Assembly (NCBI RefSeq): GCF_004363315.1
Contig: NZ_SNYL01000001.1
Location: 77,885-141,884 of the forward strand
Length of the DNA stretch: 64,000 nucleotides
From: Tepidicella xavieri
GTDB taxonomy: Bacteria; Pseudomonadota; Gammaproteobacteria; Burkholderiales; Burkholderiaceae_C
Direction of reading: 5' to 3'
Under the pieces are notes generated by a model. It saw only the letters and a program-made list of their open reading frames with translations. It searched no databases and was not told where the DNA came from. Position 1 is the stretch's first letter. Each line of letters begins with the position of its first letter. Below are positions 49,275 through 57,857 of this stretch, one piece after another. The position numbers and the translations under genes were made by a program.

Positions 49275-49688
49275 TCAGATGGGTGGTGCCTGGGCATGGA
49301 CCGCCACGCCGAGCCGCTGCAGCGGCGCGCGCAAGGCCAGCACGGCGCGGTCTTTGCTCAGCAGCACGGCGCGGTGGGCCACGGCCAAATCGATGAAGCC
49401 CTGGTCGTCAGGGTCTTGGCAGCGCAGGCCGCACCCGGGGGCGGCGGCCACGCGCCGGTGGTGGCGGTCGAAGGCGGCCAGCGCATGGGCAGGCGAGCCG
49501 CCATGGTGGCGTTGCCAGCGTTGCACGGCGGGGTAGGTGAGCACCCGCTCGAATTCGGCCCGCATGGCCTCTGTGGCCACCCATTGGGCCTGCCGGCTTT
49601 CCAGGACGTGGCGCAAGGGACGGGCTTGCGGATCGTCGAACACCCAGAGGTCGAGCAGCCAGTTGGTGTCGATCACGAAAACGCGCAT
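49275..49688 (-). CDS. PIN-domain protein, orphan toxin-like
   Basis: A 137-aa PIN-fold ribonuclease-like protein with the acidic residues FVIDTNWLLDLW (Asp7), EAMRAEFERVL (Glu45 region) and CQDPDDQGFIDLAVAH (near 90-105). It then reads LLSKDRAVLAL. It resembles the COG1569 PIN group of putative toxins. No antitoxin gene of VapB size is found on either side: the upstream gene is an RNA methyltransferase (14 bp away) and the downstream one is a SAM methyltransferase. It may be a lone RNA-processing enzyme rather than a toxin. Confidence 0.82.
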   Translation of the reverse strand: MRVFVIDTNWLLDLWVFDDPQARPLRHVLESRQAQWVATEAMRAEFERVLTYPAVQRWQRHHGGSPAHALAAFDRHHRRVAAAPGCGLRCQDPDDQGFIDLAVAHRAVLLSKDRAVLALRAPLQRLGVAVHAQAPPI

Positions 49689-49702
49689 GGCGGCCGGGGC
49701 GT

Positions 49703-51007
49703 TCAGGGGTTCAGGCTGGGCGGTGTGGACGGGCTTTTGGCCGGCAGGTGGCCGGCGATCAGGTCGAAGCGGAACAGGCGGCACTCGATGGGGCCGTTCC
49801 ACAGCGGAACCCGGCGCGCGGCTTTGAGGCGCATCTTGCCGGGCAGTTGCATGTCGGGGGTCAGCAGCCAGGCGGTCCAGCCGCTGTAGTGCTTTTTCCA
49901 GTGGCTGGCGAGCTGGTCGAAAAAGGCGCTGTTCTCGCTGCCGTCGGCATGGCGGGCGGCTTGCCGGCCGCCGGCGGGCGCGGCCACACCCGAGGCATGG
50001 CGCTGGCGCGCGGACTGCCCCGCCACGCCCGCGGCGGCGATGCGCTCGCCATAGGGCGGATTGAGCAGCAGCACCCCGGGGCGCGGACTGGGTGGCATGC
50101 GCTGCAAGGCGTCTCCGCCGCGGAATTCGATGGCGTGGGCCACGCCGGCGCGCTCGGCATTGCGGCGCGCGAAATCGACCATGCGAAACGCCACGTCGCT
50201 GCCAAACACGAAGGGTTGGCCGGCCGGCCACGGGCGTTGCGCCTGCACCGCCTGCTCGCGCAAGGCTTGCCAGACGTGGGCCTGGTACGGCAGCAGTTGT
50301 TCGAAAGCGAAGCGGCGCTGCAGGCCGGGCGCGATGTTCAGCGCGATTTGGGCGGCTTCGATGGGGATGGTGCCGCTGCCACAGCACGGGTCGTACAGGG
50401 GAACCGGTTGGCCGTCGTCTGCCCAGCCGCGCCAGCCTGTGGCGGCGATCATGGCGGCGGCCAGGGTTTCTTTCAGGGGGGCGTCGCCCTTGTCCTCGCG
50501 CCAGCCCCGCTTGAACAGGGGCTCGCCCGAGGTGTCGATGTACAGGTGCGCGGTGTCGTTGGTCAGGTGGACGAAGAGCCGGACATCGGGGCGCGCGGTG
50601 TCCACGCTGGGGCGCTCCCCCCGGCGCTCGCGCAGGCGGTCGCACACGGCGTCCTTGACGCGCAGCGCCGCGAAGTTGAGGCTTTTCAGCGGACTGTGCT
50701 GGGCTGTGATCTCGACCTTGATGGTCTGCCGCGGCGTGAACCAGATTTCCCAGGCGATGCCGTGCGCGGCGCGGTAGATGTCGTGCTCGTCGCGGTAGGG
50801 CTGGCGGGCCAGGCGCACCAGTACCCGCTGCGCCAGGCGGCTGTGCAGGTTCAGCGCCAGCGCGTCGCGCCAGCCGGCCTCCAGCGCCACGCCCCCGCGT
50901 GAGGTCTGCATGGCGGGTTGGGGCACCCCGGTGATGCGTTCGATTTCCTGGGCCAGATAGGTTTCGACCCCTGCGGCGCAGGGCAGGAACAAGGTGAGGG
51001 GGGACAT
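49703..51007 (-). CDS. THUMP-domain 23S rRNA methyltransferase, RlmL-like
   Basis: A 434-aa RNA N2-guanine methyltransferase. It has an N-terminal ferredoxin-like/THUMP region (HIYRAAHGIAWEIWFTPRQTIK) and the methyltransferase motifs YDPCCGSGTIPIEAAQIALN and LLLNPPYGERI (NPPY catalytic loop). It corresponds to the RlmL half of E. coli RlmKL and lacks the fused RlmK domain, which is normal outside enterics. A low-complexity insert (about residues 325-345) follows the NPPY loop. It lies seven bases after rpoN. Confidence 0.9.
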   Translation of the reverse strand: MSPLTLFLPCAAGVETYLAQEIERITGVPQPAMQTSRGGVALEAGWRDALALNLHSRLAQRVLVRLARQPYRDEHDIYRAAHGIAWEIWFTPRQTIKVEITAQHSPLKSLNFAALRVKDAVCDRLRERRGERPSVDTARPDVRLFVHLTNDTAHLYIDTSGEPLFKRGWREDKGDAPLKETLAAAMIAATGWRGWADDGQPVPLYDPCCGSGTIPIEAAQIALNIAPGLQRRFAFEQLLPYQAHVWQALREQAVQAQRPWPAGQPFVFGSDVAFRMVDFARRNAERAGVAHAIEFRGGDALQRMPPSPRPGVLLLNPPYGERIAAAGVAGQSARQRHASGVAAPAGGRQAARHADGSENSAFFDQLASHWKKHYSGWTAWLLTPDMQLPGKMRLKAARRVPLWNGPIECRLFRFDLIAGHLPAKSPSTPPSLNP

Positions 51008-51014
51008 GGTGTGT

Positions 51015-52577
51015 TCAGAGCGCTTTGCGCAGATGGGCGGGGGCGATTTTCAGCGCCTCGCGGTATTTGGCCACGGTGCGGCGGGCGCACTCGATGCCTT
51101 GTTCCTTCAGGAGGTCGGAGAGCTGGTTGTCGCTCAGGGGTTTTTTCGGGTCCTCGCTGGCCACGAGCTGTTTGATGAGGGCACGCACCGCGGTGCTGGA
51201 GGCGTTGCCGCCGGTTTCGGTGCCTAGGGCGGAGCCGAAGAAGTATTTGAGTTCGTAAGTGCCAAAAGGGGTGGCCATGTATTTGGCCGTGGTCACGCGG
51301 CTGATGGTGGATTCGTGCAGGCCCAACTCGTCGGCGATTTCGCGCAACACCAGCGGGCGCATGGCCAGCTCGCCGTGCAGGAAGAAGCTGCGCTGCCGCT
51401 CGACGATGGCGCTGGCCACGCGCAGGATGGTGTCGAAGCGTTGCTGGATGTTTTTGATGAACCAGCGGGCTTCCTGCAAGCGCTGCTGCAGGCCGGCGCC
51501 CGTCTCGCCCCGGCTGCCGCGCAGCGCGTTGGCATAGACGTCCTGCACCCGCAGCCGCGGCATCACCTCGGGGTTGAGCTGGACTTTGAACCCACGCCCT
51601 TGCGGCGTGACGATCACGTCCGGAATCACGGTCTGGCGCGCCACGTCGGCAAAGCGGCGTCCGGGCTTGGGTTCGAGCCGGGCGATCAAGGCCAGGGCCT
51701 GTCGCACGGTGTCTTCGGGGCATTGGCAGAGCTGGGCCAGGCGTCGCGTGTCGCGGCGGGCCAGCAGTTCCAGCGGCTGCTGGCACATGGCCAGCGCCGC
51801 CTGGGCCACCGGGCTGTTGCGCAGCTCCATGATTTGCAGCCGCAGGCATTCGGCCAGATCGCGGGCGCCCACCCCGGCGGGCTCCATGTGCTGCAGCCAG
51901 TGCAGGGCGGTGCGCAGCGTTTGCAACCAGTGCGCTTCGCGCTCGGCCTGTTCGGCGGCGTCGAGCGACAGGGCGCGGGCGTGCATTTCCTGCGTCAGCA
52001 GGGCGCGGGCCAGTGCCTCCAGCGGCTCGGCCAGGTAGCCGTCCTCGTTGAGGGATTCGATGAGGAAGTACAGGGCGCAGCGTTCGTCGTCGTTGAGGCG
52101 CAGCGCCAGGGCTTGTTCGTGCAAATGGGCTTGCAGGGTTTGGTGCTCGCTGGCCAGATCGGCGGCGGTGAGGGTGTCATCGTCGTCGCGGCTGCCATGG
52201 CGGGCAGGGGCATCGCCGCCCCACTCGCTGTCGTCCGGCCGCAGATCCACGCAGCCGTCGCCTTCCCAGCTCGACTCCAGCGGGATGGCGTCTTCGGCCG
52301 GGTCAAAGCCGGGATCGGTCTCGCTGGCTGGCCCGTCGGCCTCGGACCATTCCACCATCCGGTCGCCCAGGCTCACCGGGGCGTCGCTGTGTTCCAGGCC
52401 GAAGGCTTCGCGCTCGGCCTCGTCGCTGGCGCGCTCGAGAAACGGGTTGTCGTCGAGCATCTGCTCGACTTCCTGTGCCATCTCCAGCGTGCTGAGCTGC
52501 AACAGCCGGATCGACTGCTGCAACTGGGGCGTCAGCGCCAGATGCTGGGAGACGCGCAGCGACAGCCCTTGCTTCAT
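51015..52577 (-). CDS. rpoN: RNA polymerase sigma-54 factor RpoN
   Basis: Sigma-54 directs transcription that needs AAA+ activators, for nitrogen, motility and other genes. The 520-aa protein has the Gln/Leu-rich region I (LRVSQHLALTPQLQQSIRLL), an acidic region II (about residues 75-150), a core-binding domain, and the C-terminal helix-turn-helix. It ends in the RpoN box ARRTVAKYREAL. It follows lptB, the conserved order in proteobacteria. The usual hpf gene downstream is replaced here by the RlmL-like gene. Confidence 0.97.
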   Translation of the reverse strand: MKQGLSLRVSQHLALTPQLQQSIRLLQLSTLEMAQEVEQMLDDNPFLERASDEAEREAFGLEHSDAPVSLGDRMVEWSEADGPASETDPGFDPAEDAIPLESSWEGDGCVDLRPDDSEWGGDAPARHGSRDDDDTLTAADLASEHQTLQAHLHEQALALRLNDDERCALYFLIESLNEDGYLAEPLEALARALLTQEMHARALSLDAAEQAEREAHWLQTLRTALHWLQHMEPAGVGARDLAECLRLQIMELRNSPVAQAALAMCQQPLELLARRDTRRLAQLCQCPEDTVRQALALIARLEPKPGRRFADVARQTVIPDVIVTPQGRGFKVQLNPEVMPRLRVQDVYANALRGSRGETGAGLQQRLQEARWFIKNIQQRFDTILRVASAIVERQRSFFLHGELAMRPLVLREIADELGLHESTISRVTTAKYMATPFGTYELKYFFGSALGTETGGNASSTAVRALIKQLVASEDPKKPLSDNQLSDLLKEQGIECARRTVAKYREALKIAPAHLRKAL

Positions 52578-52586
52578 GCCGCGGCC

Positions 52587-53345
52587 TCACATGCGGAAGT
52601 GTTCGCCGAGATAGACCCGGCGCACGTCCGCGTTGTTCACGATCTCGGCCGGCGTGCCCTGGGCCAGCACCCGGCCGTCGCTGATGATGCAGGCGTGGTC
52701 GCAAATGCCCAGCGTTTCGCGCACGTTGTGATCGGTGATGAGCACGCCGATGCCACGCTCTTTGAGGAAGCCGATGATGCGCTGGATCTCGATCACCGCG
52801 ATCGGGTCGATGCCCGCGAAGGGTTCGTCGAGCAGGATGAAGCGCGGCGAGGTGGCCAGCGCGCGCGCGATTTCGACGCGCCGGCGCTCCCCGCCCGACA
52901 GCGCCGGCGCCGGCGAATGGCGCAGGTGCTCGACGTGGAGGTCTTGCAGCAAGGCGCTGAGGCGCCGCTCGATCTCGTCGCGGGCCAGTGCCCGGCCATG
53001 CGCGTCGTGCTGCAGTTCGAGCACGGCGCGCACGTTTTCTTCCACCGTGAGCTTGCGAAAAATCGATGCTTCCTGGGGCAGGTAGCCCAAGCCCATGAGC
53101 GCCCGGCGGTGAATGGGCAGGCGGTGAATGGGGCGGTCGTCGAGCCAGATTTCACCCGCGTCGGCGCGGATGAGCCCGACGATCATGTAAAAAGAGGTCG
53201 TCTTGCCCGCGCCGTTGGGGCCGAGCAGGCCCACCACTTCGCCACTGCGCACGGTCAACGACACGTCCTTGACCACGGGGCGGCGGCCATAGGCTTTCTG
53301 GAGCCCGCGCACGACGAGCTGGCTGGCGGGGGCTGAGGCCGTCAC
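52587..53345 (-). CDS. lptB: LPS export ABC transporter ATPase LptB
   Basis: LptB powers lipopolysaccharide extraction from the inner membrane with LptFG and LptC. The 252-aa ATPase has Walker [12 protein letters not shown] (near residue 40), signature [15 protein letters not shown], Walker [13 protein letters not shown] and the switch His in [10 protein letters not shown]. The start is GTG, which overlaps the lptA stop codon by four bases (GTGA), so translation is coupled. rpoN follows after nine bases. Confidence 0.98.
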   Translation of the reverse strand: MTASAPASQLVVRGLQKAYGRRPVVKDVSLTVRSGEVVGLLGPNGAGKTTSFYMIVGLIRADAGEIWLDDRPIHRLPIHRRALMGLGYLPQEASIFRKLTVEENVRAVLELQHDAHGRALARDEIERRLSALLQDLHVEHLRHSPAPALSGGERRRVEIARALATSPRFILLDEPFAGIDPIAVIEIQRIIGFLKERGIGVLITDHNVRETLGICDHACIISDGRVLAQGTPAEIVNNADVRRVYLGEHFRM

Positions 53346-53989
53346 CGGCGTGGCTCCATCTGGATGCTCGGCTGTAGCGGCGCGGGCGCGCCAGTCGCAG
53401 GCGCAGGCGCGTCGGCCGGTGGCGGGGGCGTCAGCATGGCCCGCACCCGGCCGCTCGGGTTGTCCGGGGTGCGGGCGGCCGAGCCACCCCCATCGACGGT
53501 GAACGTCTCGGTGGTGCCGTTGTAGACGATGAGTGCCCCTCGCGCTTCGTCATTGAGCGCCGTGCCGCGATAGCGCCGCAGCACGGCTTGGTCGGTGAAG
53601 CGCACGGTCTCGGTCTGGCCATCGTAGTCGATGCGCAGGGCTTCGCCTTCGATGTACTCGTCCAACCCTTCGCGCTTTTGCCGGAAAAAGGCGCGGCGCT
53701 GCGGGGTGCCTGTGATGGTCCCAAACTGGTTGCCTTGCGCGTCTTGCCGCACTTCCACCTGCTGGCCGCGGATGACGATCGTTCCCTTGGTGATGACCAC
53801 ATTGCCGGTGAACACGCTGGTCTGGCGGGCGTCGTCGTAGCGCAGCGCGTCGGCTTCGATGTGCATGGGCTGCAGACGGTCGGCTCGCTCTGCCCAGGTG
53901 GGCGCCACCGCCAAGGCCAGAGACAGGCCCAGGGCGGCCGGCAGCATCGACCGCACGGGCCAGCGCAAACAGGAAAGGGCAGAGATCAT
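53342..53989 (-). CDS. lptA: Periplasmic LPS-binding protein LptA
   Basis: LptA forms the periplasmic bridge that carries LPS to the outer membrane. The 215-aa protein has a signal peptide (about residues 1-33, ending TWAERAD) and the OstA-like fold starting [35 protein letters not shown] Pro/Ala-rich C-terminal tail (about 40 residues) is unusually long. ATG at 53989 is preferred to the GTG three codons upstream. TACAAT on the minus strand (54029-54024) is a likely -10. lptC is not adjacent. Confidence 0.94.
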   Translation of the reverse strand: MISALSCLRWPVRSMLPAALGLSLALAVAPTWAERADRLQPMHIEADALRYDDARQTSVFTGNVVITKGTIVIRGQQVEVRQDAQGNQFGTITGTPQRRAFFRQKREGLDEYIEGEALRIDYDGQTETVRFTDQAVLRRYRGTALNDEARGALIVYNGTTETFTVDGGGSAARTPDNPSGRVRAMLTPPPPADAPAPATGAPAPLQPSIQMEPRR

Positions 53990-54059
53990 GGTCGGCACGG
54001 AAATTGCATTTGGCTGGCTTGCATTGTAGCCAAGCCCCGCGCCGTGGAGCGCGTCGGAT

Positions 54060-54704
54060 TCAGCCTTTTCGCGCTTCGGCGATCAAGGCGTTGGCCACTT
54101 GCACCGTGCGGGCGGCTTGGCCCGGGATGTAGAAGCGCCCGGCGATGCCCAGGGCCGGCGTGCCTTCCACTTCGTAGGCGTCCTGCATCTGGGTGGCGCG
54201 GCGCACCTTGCCCACCACGGCGAACGAGTTGTACGTCTGTGTGAACTGGGCCTTATCCAGCCCATTGCGCTCGGCCCACTGGACGATGGCGTCGGCATTG
54301 TGCAGGCGTTGCTTGTCGTCGTGGATGGCCTTGAAGACCCGCTCGTGGTGGCTGTCGAGCTTGCCCATGGCTTCCAGCGTGTAGTACAGGCGTTGCAGTG
54401 GCTCGAAAGCGGCATTGAACCCCACCGGATTGCGGCGCACCACCACATCCGGCCCCAAGGTTTTGACCCATTCCTTGAAGACGGGCACGAAATTGTGGCA
54501 GTGGATGCAGGTGTAGGCGAAGAATTCGACCACCTCGATTTTGCCGGCCGGCGCATCCACCGGGGCGGGGCGAGCCAGGCGGCGGTAATCGCTGCCTTCG
54601 CGGAAGCCGCCGATTTGGGCGCGGGCCAGCATGGGCAGGCCCCAGCCCGCGGCGCTCAGTGCCGCCAAGCCGAGAGTGGTTTGGGTGAAACGTCGTCTTT
54701 GCAT
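54060..54704 (-). CDS. dsbA: Thiol:disulfide interchange protein DsbA
   Basis: DsbA introduces disulfide bonds into exported proteins in the periplasm. The 214-aa protein has the thioredoxin-type active site FFAYTCIHCHNFVPVF (CIHC near residues 65-68) and the cis-proline loop VEGTPALGIAG. The signal peptide begins MQRRRFTQTTLG, which resembles a twin-arginine signal. That would be unusual for DsbA, which E. coli exports by SRP. It sits between lptA and the SPOR gene. Confidence 0.95.
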   Translation of the reverse strand: MQRRRFTQTTLGLAALSAAGWGLPMLARAQIGGFREGSDYRRLARPAPVDAPAGKIEVVEFFAYTCIHCHNFVPVFKEWVKTLGPDVVVRRNPVGFNAAFEPLQRLYYTLEAMGKLDSHHERVFKAIHDDKQRLHNADAIVQWAERNGLDKAQFTQTYNSFAVVGKVRRATQMQDAYEVEGTPALGIAGRFYIPGQAARTVQVANALIAEARKG

Positions 54705-54806
54705 GTCAGGGTTCTCCGATCGAGGCCGGCGCCGACGCCGCCCCGGCTATTGGAGCGGCGTGTTTGCACCAAAAGTTCCGGGACTTTACAGGCTGTTGCA
54801 GAAGCT

Positions 54807-55442
54807 TCAGCGCTGAACGCGCACCAGGGCGGTTTCAAACCCTTGGCCTTGCACCCGCTGTTCCATCACTTCTGCGTCGATGCGGCTCTGGTAGGGGCCC
54901 AGCCGCACGCGGAAGACGGGGCGGCCGGCTTGTTCCCGCTCGCTGACGGCGGCCTCGAAGCCCAGCATGGCGAGGCGGGCGCGCTGCGCCTCGGCTTCTT
55001 CACCATTGCGGAACGCACCCACTTGCACGAAGTAGATGAAGGGGTCGGCCAGCGCCGGCGCTTCCACCGTCGCCACCGCGCCGGGGGAGGCAGCGGCCCG
55101 CTGTTCGATGAGCTGACCGATGGGGTCGTCGCTGCCCGCCGGTGGCAAGGGGGTGCCGGGCAGCGCGGGGGCGTTGGGTGCCTGCGCAGCAGGGGTGGCG
55201 GCGCTGCCAGCCGGGGCGGCTGGGCGGGTGGACAGGTTGGCGTTGGGGTTCCAATCGCGGTTGCGCTCGGCTTCCACCGCATCGGCGTTGGGCGGGCGCT
55301 GTACGCCACGATCCATCAGCGGCACGGGCACTTTGGTCACATACACCGCCACGATCAGGGCCACGGCCAGGCCCACCAGCAGTCCCGCAATGAAGCCAAT
55401 GATCGTGCCGCCGCGTTGTCGGCCCTTGAACGTGATCGTCAT
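54807..55442 (-). CDS. SPOR-domain cell-division-associated membrane protein
   Basis: A 211-aa protein with a short cytoplasmic N-terminus, one membrane helix (about residues 14-36, IIGFIAGLLVGLAVALIVAVYV), a Pro/Ala-rich linker and a C-terminal SPOR domain (FIYFVQVGAFRNGEEAEAQR ... VFRVRLGPYQSRIDAEVM). SPOR domains bind peptidoglycan stripped of stem peptides at the septum. ATG at 55442 has AGGA seven bases upstream. A GTG at 55460 would overlap the argS stop codon by four bases. The argS-SPOR-dsbA order is common in Burkholderiales. Confidence 0.9.
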   Translation of the reverse strand: MTITFKGRQRGGTIIGFIAGLLVGLAVALIVAVYVTKVPVPLMDRGVQRPPNADAVEAERNRDWNPNANLSTRPAAPAGSAATPAAQAPNAPALPGTPLPPAGSDDPIGQLIEQRAAASPGAVATVEAPALADPFIYFVQVGAFRNGEEAEAQRARLAMLGFEAAVSEREQAGRPVFRVRLGPYQSRIDAEVMEQRVQGQGFETALVRVQR

Positions 55443-55456
55443 GGAATCGTCCTGTT

Positions 55457-57130
55457 TCACATTTTTTGTGGGGCGCTGACCCCCAGCACTGCCAGGCCGT
55501 TGCGCAGGACCTGCGCGGTGGCCGCCACCAGGGCCAGCCGCGCCCGCTTGACGGTCTCGTCCTCGACCAGGATGCGCTCCGCATCATAGTAGCTGTGGTA
55601 CGCGGCAGCCAGCTCGCGCAGGTAGAACGTCACGTCGTGCGGGGCAAAGTCCTGCGCGGCCGCGGTGAGCATGTCGGGGTATTGGGCCAGCAGCAGCATC
55701 AGGGCTTGGGCCTGGGCGCCTTGCAGTGGTGACAGGTCGGCGTCTTGCAGACTGGCCACGTCGCCGCCCCACTGGCTGAGCACCGAGCAAATGCGCGCGT
55801 GGGCATACTGCACGTAATACACCGGGTTGTCGTTGTTTTGCTGGATGGCCAGATCGACGTCGAAGGTGTACTCGGTGTCGGGCTTGCGCGACAGCAGGAA
55901 GAAGCGCACCGCGTCCTTGCTGGTCCATTCGATGAGGTCGCGCAGCGTCACATAGCTGCCGGCGCGCTTGCTGATCTTGACCTCCTGGCCGCCGCGCACC
56001 ACGCGCACCATGGTGTGCAGCACGTAGTCGGGATAGCCTTCGGGAATGCCCAAGCCCACCGCCTGCAAGCCGGCACGCACCCGGGCGATGGTGCCGTGGT
56101 GGTCGGTGCCCTGGATGTTGATGACCTTGGTGAAGCCGCGTTCCCACTTGGTGATGTGGTAGGCCACGTCGGGCACGAAATAGGTGTAGGTGCCGTCGGA
56201 CTTGCGCATCACGCGGTCCTTGTCGTCGCCGTAGTCGGTGGTGCGCAGCCACAGGGCGCCGTCTTGCTCGTAGGTCTTGCCGGCTTCCACCAGGCGCCGC
56301 ACCGTCTGCTCGACGCGCCCGCTGGTGTAGAGGCTCGATTCGAGGTAGTAGTTGTCGAAGCGGATGCCGAACGCCTGCAGGTCCAGGTCTTGTTCGCGGC
56401 GCAGGTAGGCCACGGCAAACTGGCGAATGCCGTCCAGGTCATGGACGTCGCCGCTGGCGGTGAAGGCGCGGTCGTCGGCCTGGACGGTTTTGCGGGCCAG
56501 AAAGTCGTTGGCGATGTCCTGGATGTAGTCGCCGTTGTAGGCGGCTTCGGGCCACTCGGGGTCGCCGGGCTTGTGGCCCATGGCCCGCAGCTGGGTGGAC
56601 TTGGCCAGGGTGTCGATTTGCACGCCGGCGTCGTTGTAATAGAACTCCCGGTGGACCGACCAGCCCTGGGTCTCGAACAGGTTGCAGATGGCATCGCCCA
56701 AAGCCGCCTGGCGGCCGTGGCCCACGTGCAGCGGCCCGGTGGGGTTGGCCGAGACGAATTCCACCAGCACCCGTTGCCCATGCGGCGGCCGGTGGCCGAA
56801 ACGCGCGCCGGCGGCCAGCACTTCGCGGATGATTTGCTGCTTGGCCACGGGATGCAGCCGGATGTTGATGAAGCCAGGGCCGGCAATGTCCAGCGCCGCC
56901 ACCCAGCGGGTGAACGCGGGCGTGGCTTGCAACGCCTCGACCAACTGCTGCGCCAGCTGGCGCGGGTTGGTCTTCAGCGGCTTGGCCAGCTGCATGGCCG
57001 CGGTGCAGGCCCAGTCGCCATGGGCGGCTTGTTTCGGGGTCTCGAACGCGGCTTTGTCGCCGGCGCCGGGGGCCAGTCGTTCCAGCTCGGCCGCCAGCGC
57101 GGCGAGCAGTTCGTGTTTCACAGAGAGCAT
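55457..57130 (-). CDS. argS: Arginyl-tRNA synthetase
   Basis: ArgS charges tRNA-Arg. The 557-aa class I synthetase has an N-terminal Add-1 domain, the HIGH-type motif in [20 protein letters not shown] (near residue 122), and the catalytic-core motif [16 protein letters not shown]. The KMSKS-equivalent region is [20 protein letters not shown], and DALR-type anticodon binding is at the C-terminus. TAAAAT ends eight bases before the ATG with no ribosome-binding site, so the transcript may be leaderless. It leads the argS-SPOR-dsbA run. Confidence 0.97.
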   Translation of the reverse strand: MLSVKHELLAALAAELERLAPGAGDKAAFETPKQAAHGDWACTAAMQLAKPLKTNPRQLAQQLVEALQATPAFTRWVAALDIAGPGFINIRLHPVAKQQIIREVLAAGARFGHRPPHGQRVLVEFVSANPTGPLHVGHGRQAALGDAICNLFETQGWSVHREFYYNDAGVQIDTLAKSTQLRAMGHKPGDPEWPEAAYNGDYIQDIANDFLARKTVQADDRAFTASGDVHDLDGIRQFAVAYLRREQDLDLQAFGIRFDNYYLESSLYTSGRVEQTVRRLVEAGKTYEQDGALWLRTTDYGDDKDRVMRKSDGTYTYFVPDVAYHITKWERGFTKVINIQGTDHHGTIARVRAGLQAVGLGIPEGYPDYVLHTMVRVVRGGQEVKISKRAGSYVTLRDLIEWTSKDAVRFFLLSRKPDTEYTFDVDLAIQQNNDNPVYYVQYAHARICSVLSQWGGDVASLQDADLSPLQGAQAQALMLLLAQYPDMLTAAAQDFAPHDVTFYLRELAAAYHSYYDAERILVEDETVKRARLALVAATAQVLRNGLAVLGVSAPQKM

Positions 57131-57238
57131 GGGCAGGGATTTTAGGGGTTGGCGACGCCGCCCGCAGACCCGAGCCATGGCGCGCGTAGGGACGGCTGGC
57201 TTGGTCGGGGGTGGCGGCTATAGGTTGTGAAAAATGTG

Positions 57239-57278
57239 TTGACAAGTTTCATGAAAATATGTCACTATTATTTCATGA
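57239..57278 (+). promoter_or_regulatory. Promoter/operator of the XRE-cupin agmatinase operon
   Basis: TTGACA at 57239-57244 is a perfect -35 hexamer. It is followed by TTTCATGAAA (57247-57256), a perfect 10-bp palindrome. A second TTTCATGA begins at 57271, exactly 24 bases after the first, and overlaps the start codon. The -10 is unclear (CACTAT at 57263, 18 bp). The XRE-type product of the next gene is the obvious candidate to bind these sites. Confidence 0.55.
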
Positions 57279-57847
57279 CGAATACCGCCCAAGTGTCCAA
57301 TGATGTCGATGTTGGCCGCACGTTGCGCGATTTGCGCAAGGGTTTGGGCATTACCCTGCAAGCGCTGGCGGCGGGGATAGGCCGCTCGGTCGGGTTTGTG
57401 TCGCAGATCGAGCGTGGGCTGTCGCGACCGACGGTGGAGGACATTACCCTGATCGCTGGCTACCTGAAGGTGCCGTCGGCGGCTTTGTTCGGGCGGCTGG
57501 AGGCGGCCGGCCAAGCCGACGAAGGTCCGGTGACCCGAGCGGGGCAGCGCCTGTGTCTGCGCTACGAGCGCGGCGTCACGGATCACCTCGTCTCGCCCCG
57601 CTTGTCGGACGGCTTGTGCTTGCTGGAGACGACCCTGGCGCCCGGCGCCGATACCGGGGAAGGCCCGGTGACCGACAGCCAGCAGCAAGGCGGCTATCTA
57701 TTGCAAGGCCGCATCGTGCTGACGGTGAACGGCACCGAATGGACGCTGGAGCCCGGCGATGCCTTCCAGCTCGGCGCCCGTCAGGGGTGCCGCTTGTTCA
57801 ACCCCGGTGCCGAAGCGGCCCGTTTGTTGTGGATTCTGACCCACTGA
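57275..57847 (+). CDS. XRE-family regulator with C-terminal cupin domain
   Basis: A 190-aa regulator with an N-terminal Cro/C1-type helix-turn-helix (GRTLRDLRKGLGITLQALAAGIG then SVGFVSQIERGLSRP, about residues 13-52). The C-terminal cupin fold (GGYLLQGRIVLTVNGTEWTL, then LEPGDAFQL) is a small-molecule sensor. PuuR, the putrescine-responsive repressor, has this architecture. It precedes an agmatinase gene by ten bases, so it probably responds to a polyamine or agmatine. ATG at 57275 is used. The upstream GTG at 57227 would place the promoter inside the gene. Confidence 0.88.
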   Translation: MTNTAQVSNDVDVGRTLRDLRKGLGITLQALAAGIGRSVGFVSQIERGLSRPTVEDITLIAGYLKVPSAALFGRLEAAGQADEGPVTRAGQRLCLRYERGVTDHLVSPRLSDGLCLLETTLAPGADTGEGPVTDSQQQGGYLLQGRIVLTVNGTEWTLEPGDAFQLGARQGCRLFNPGAEAARLLWILTH

Positions 57848-57857
57848 GGACTTTTGC

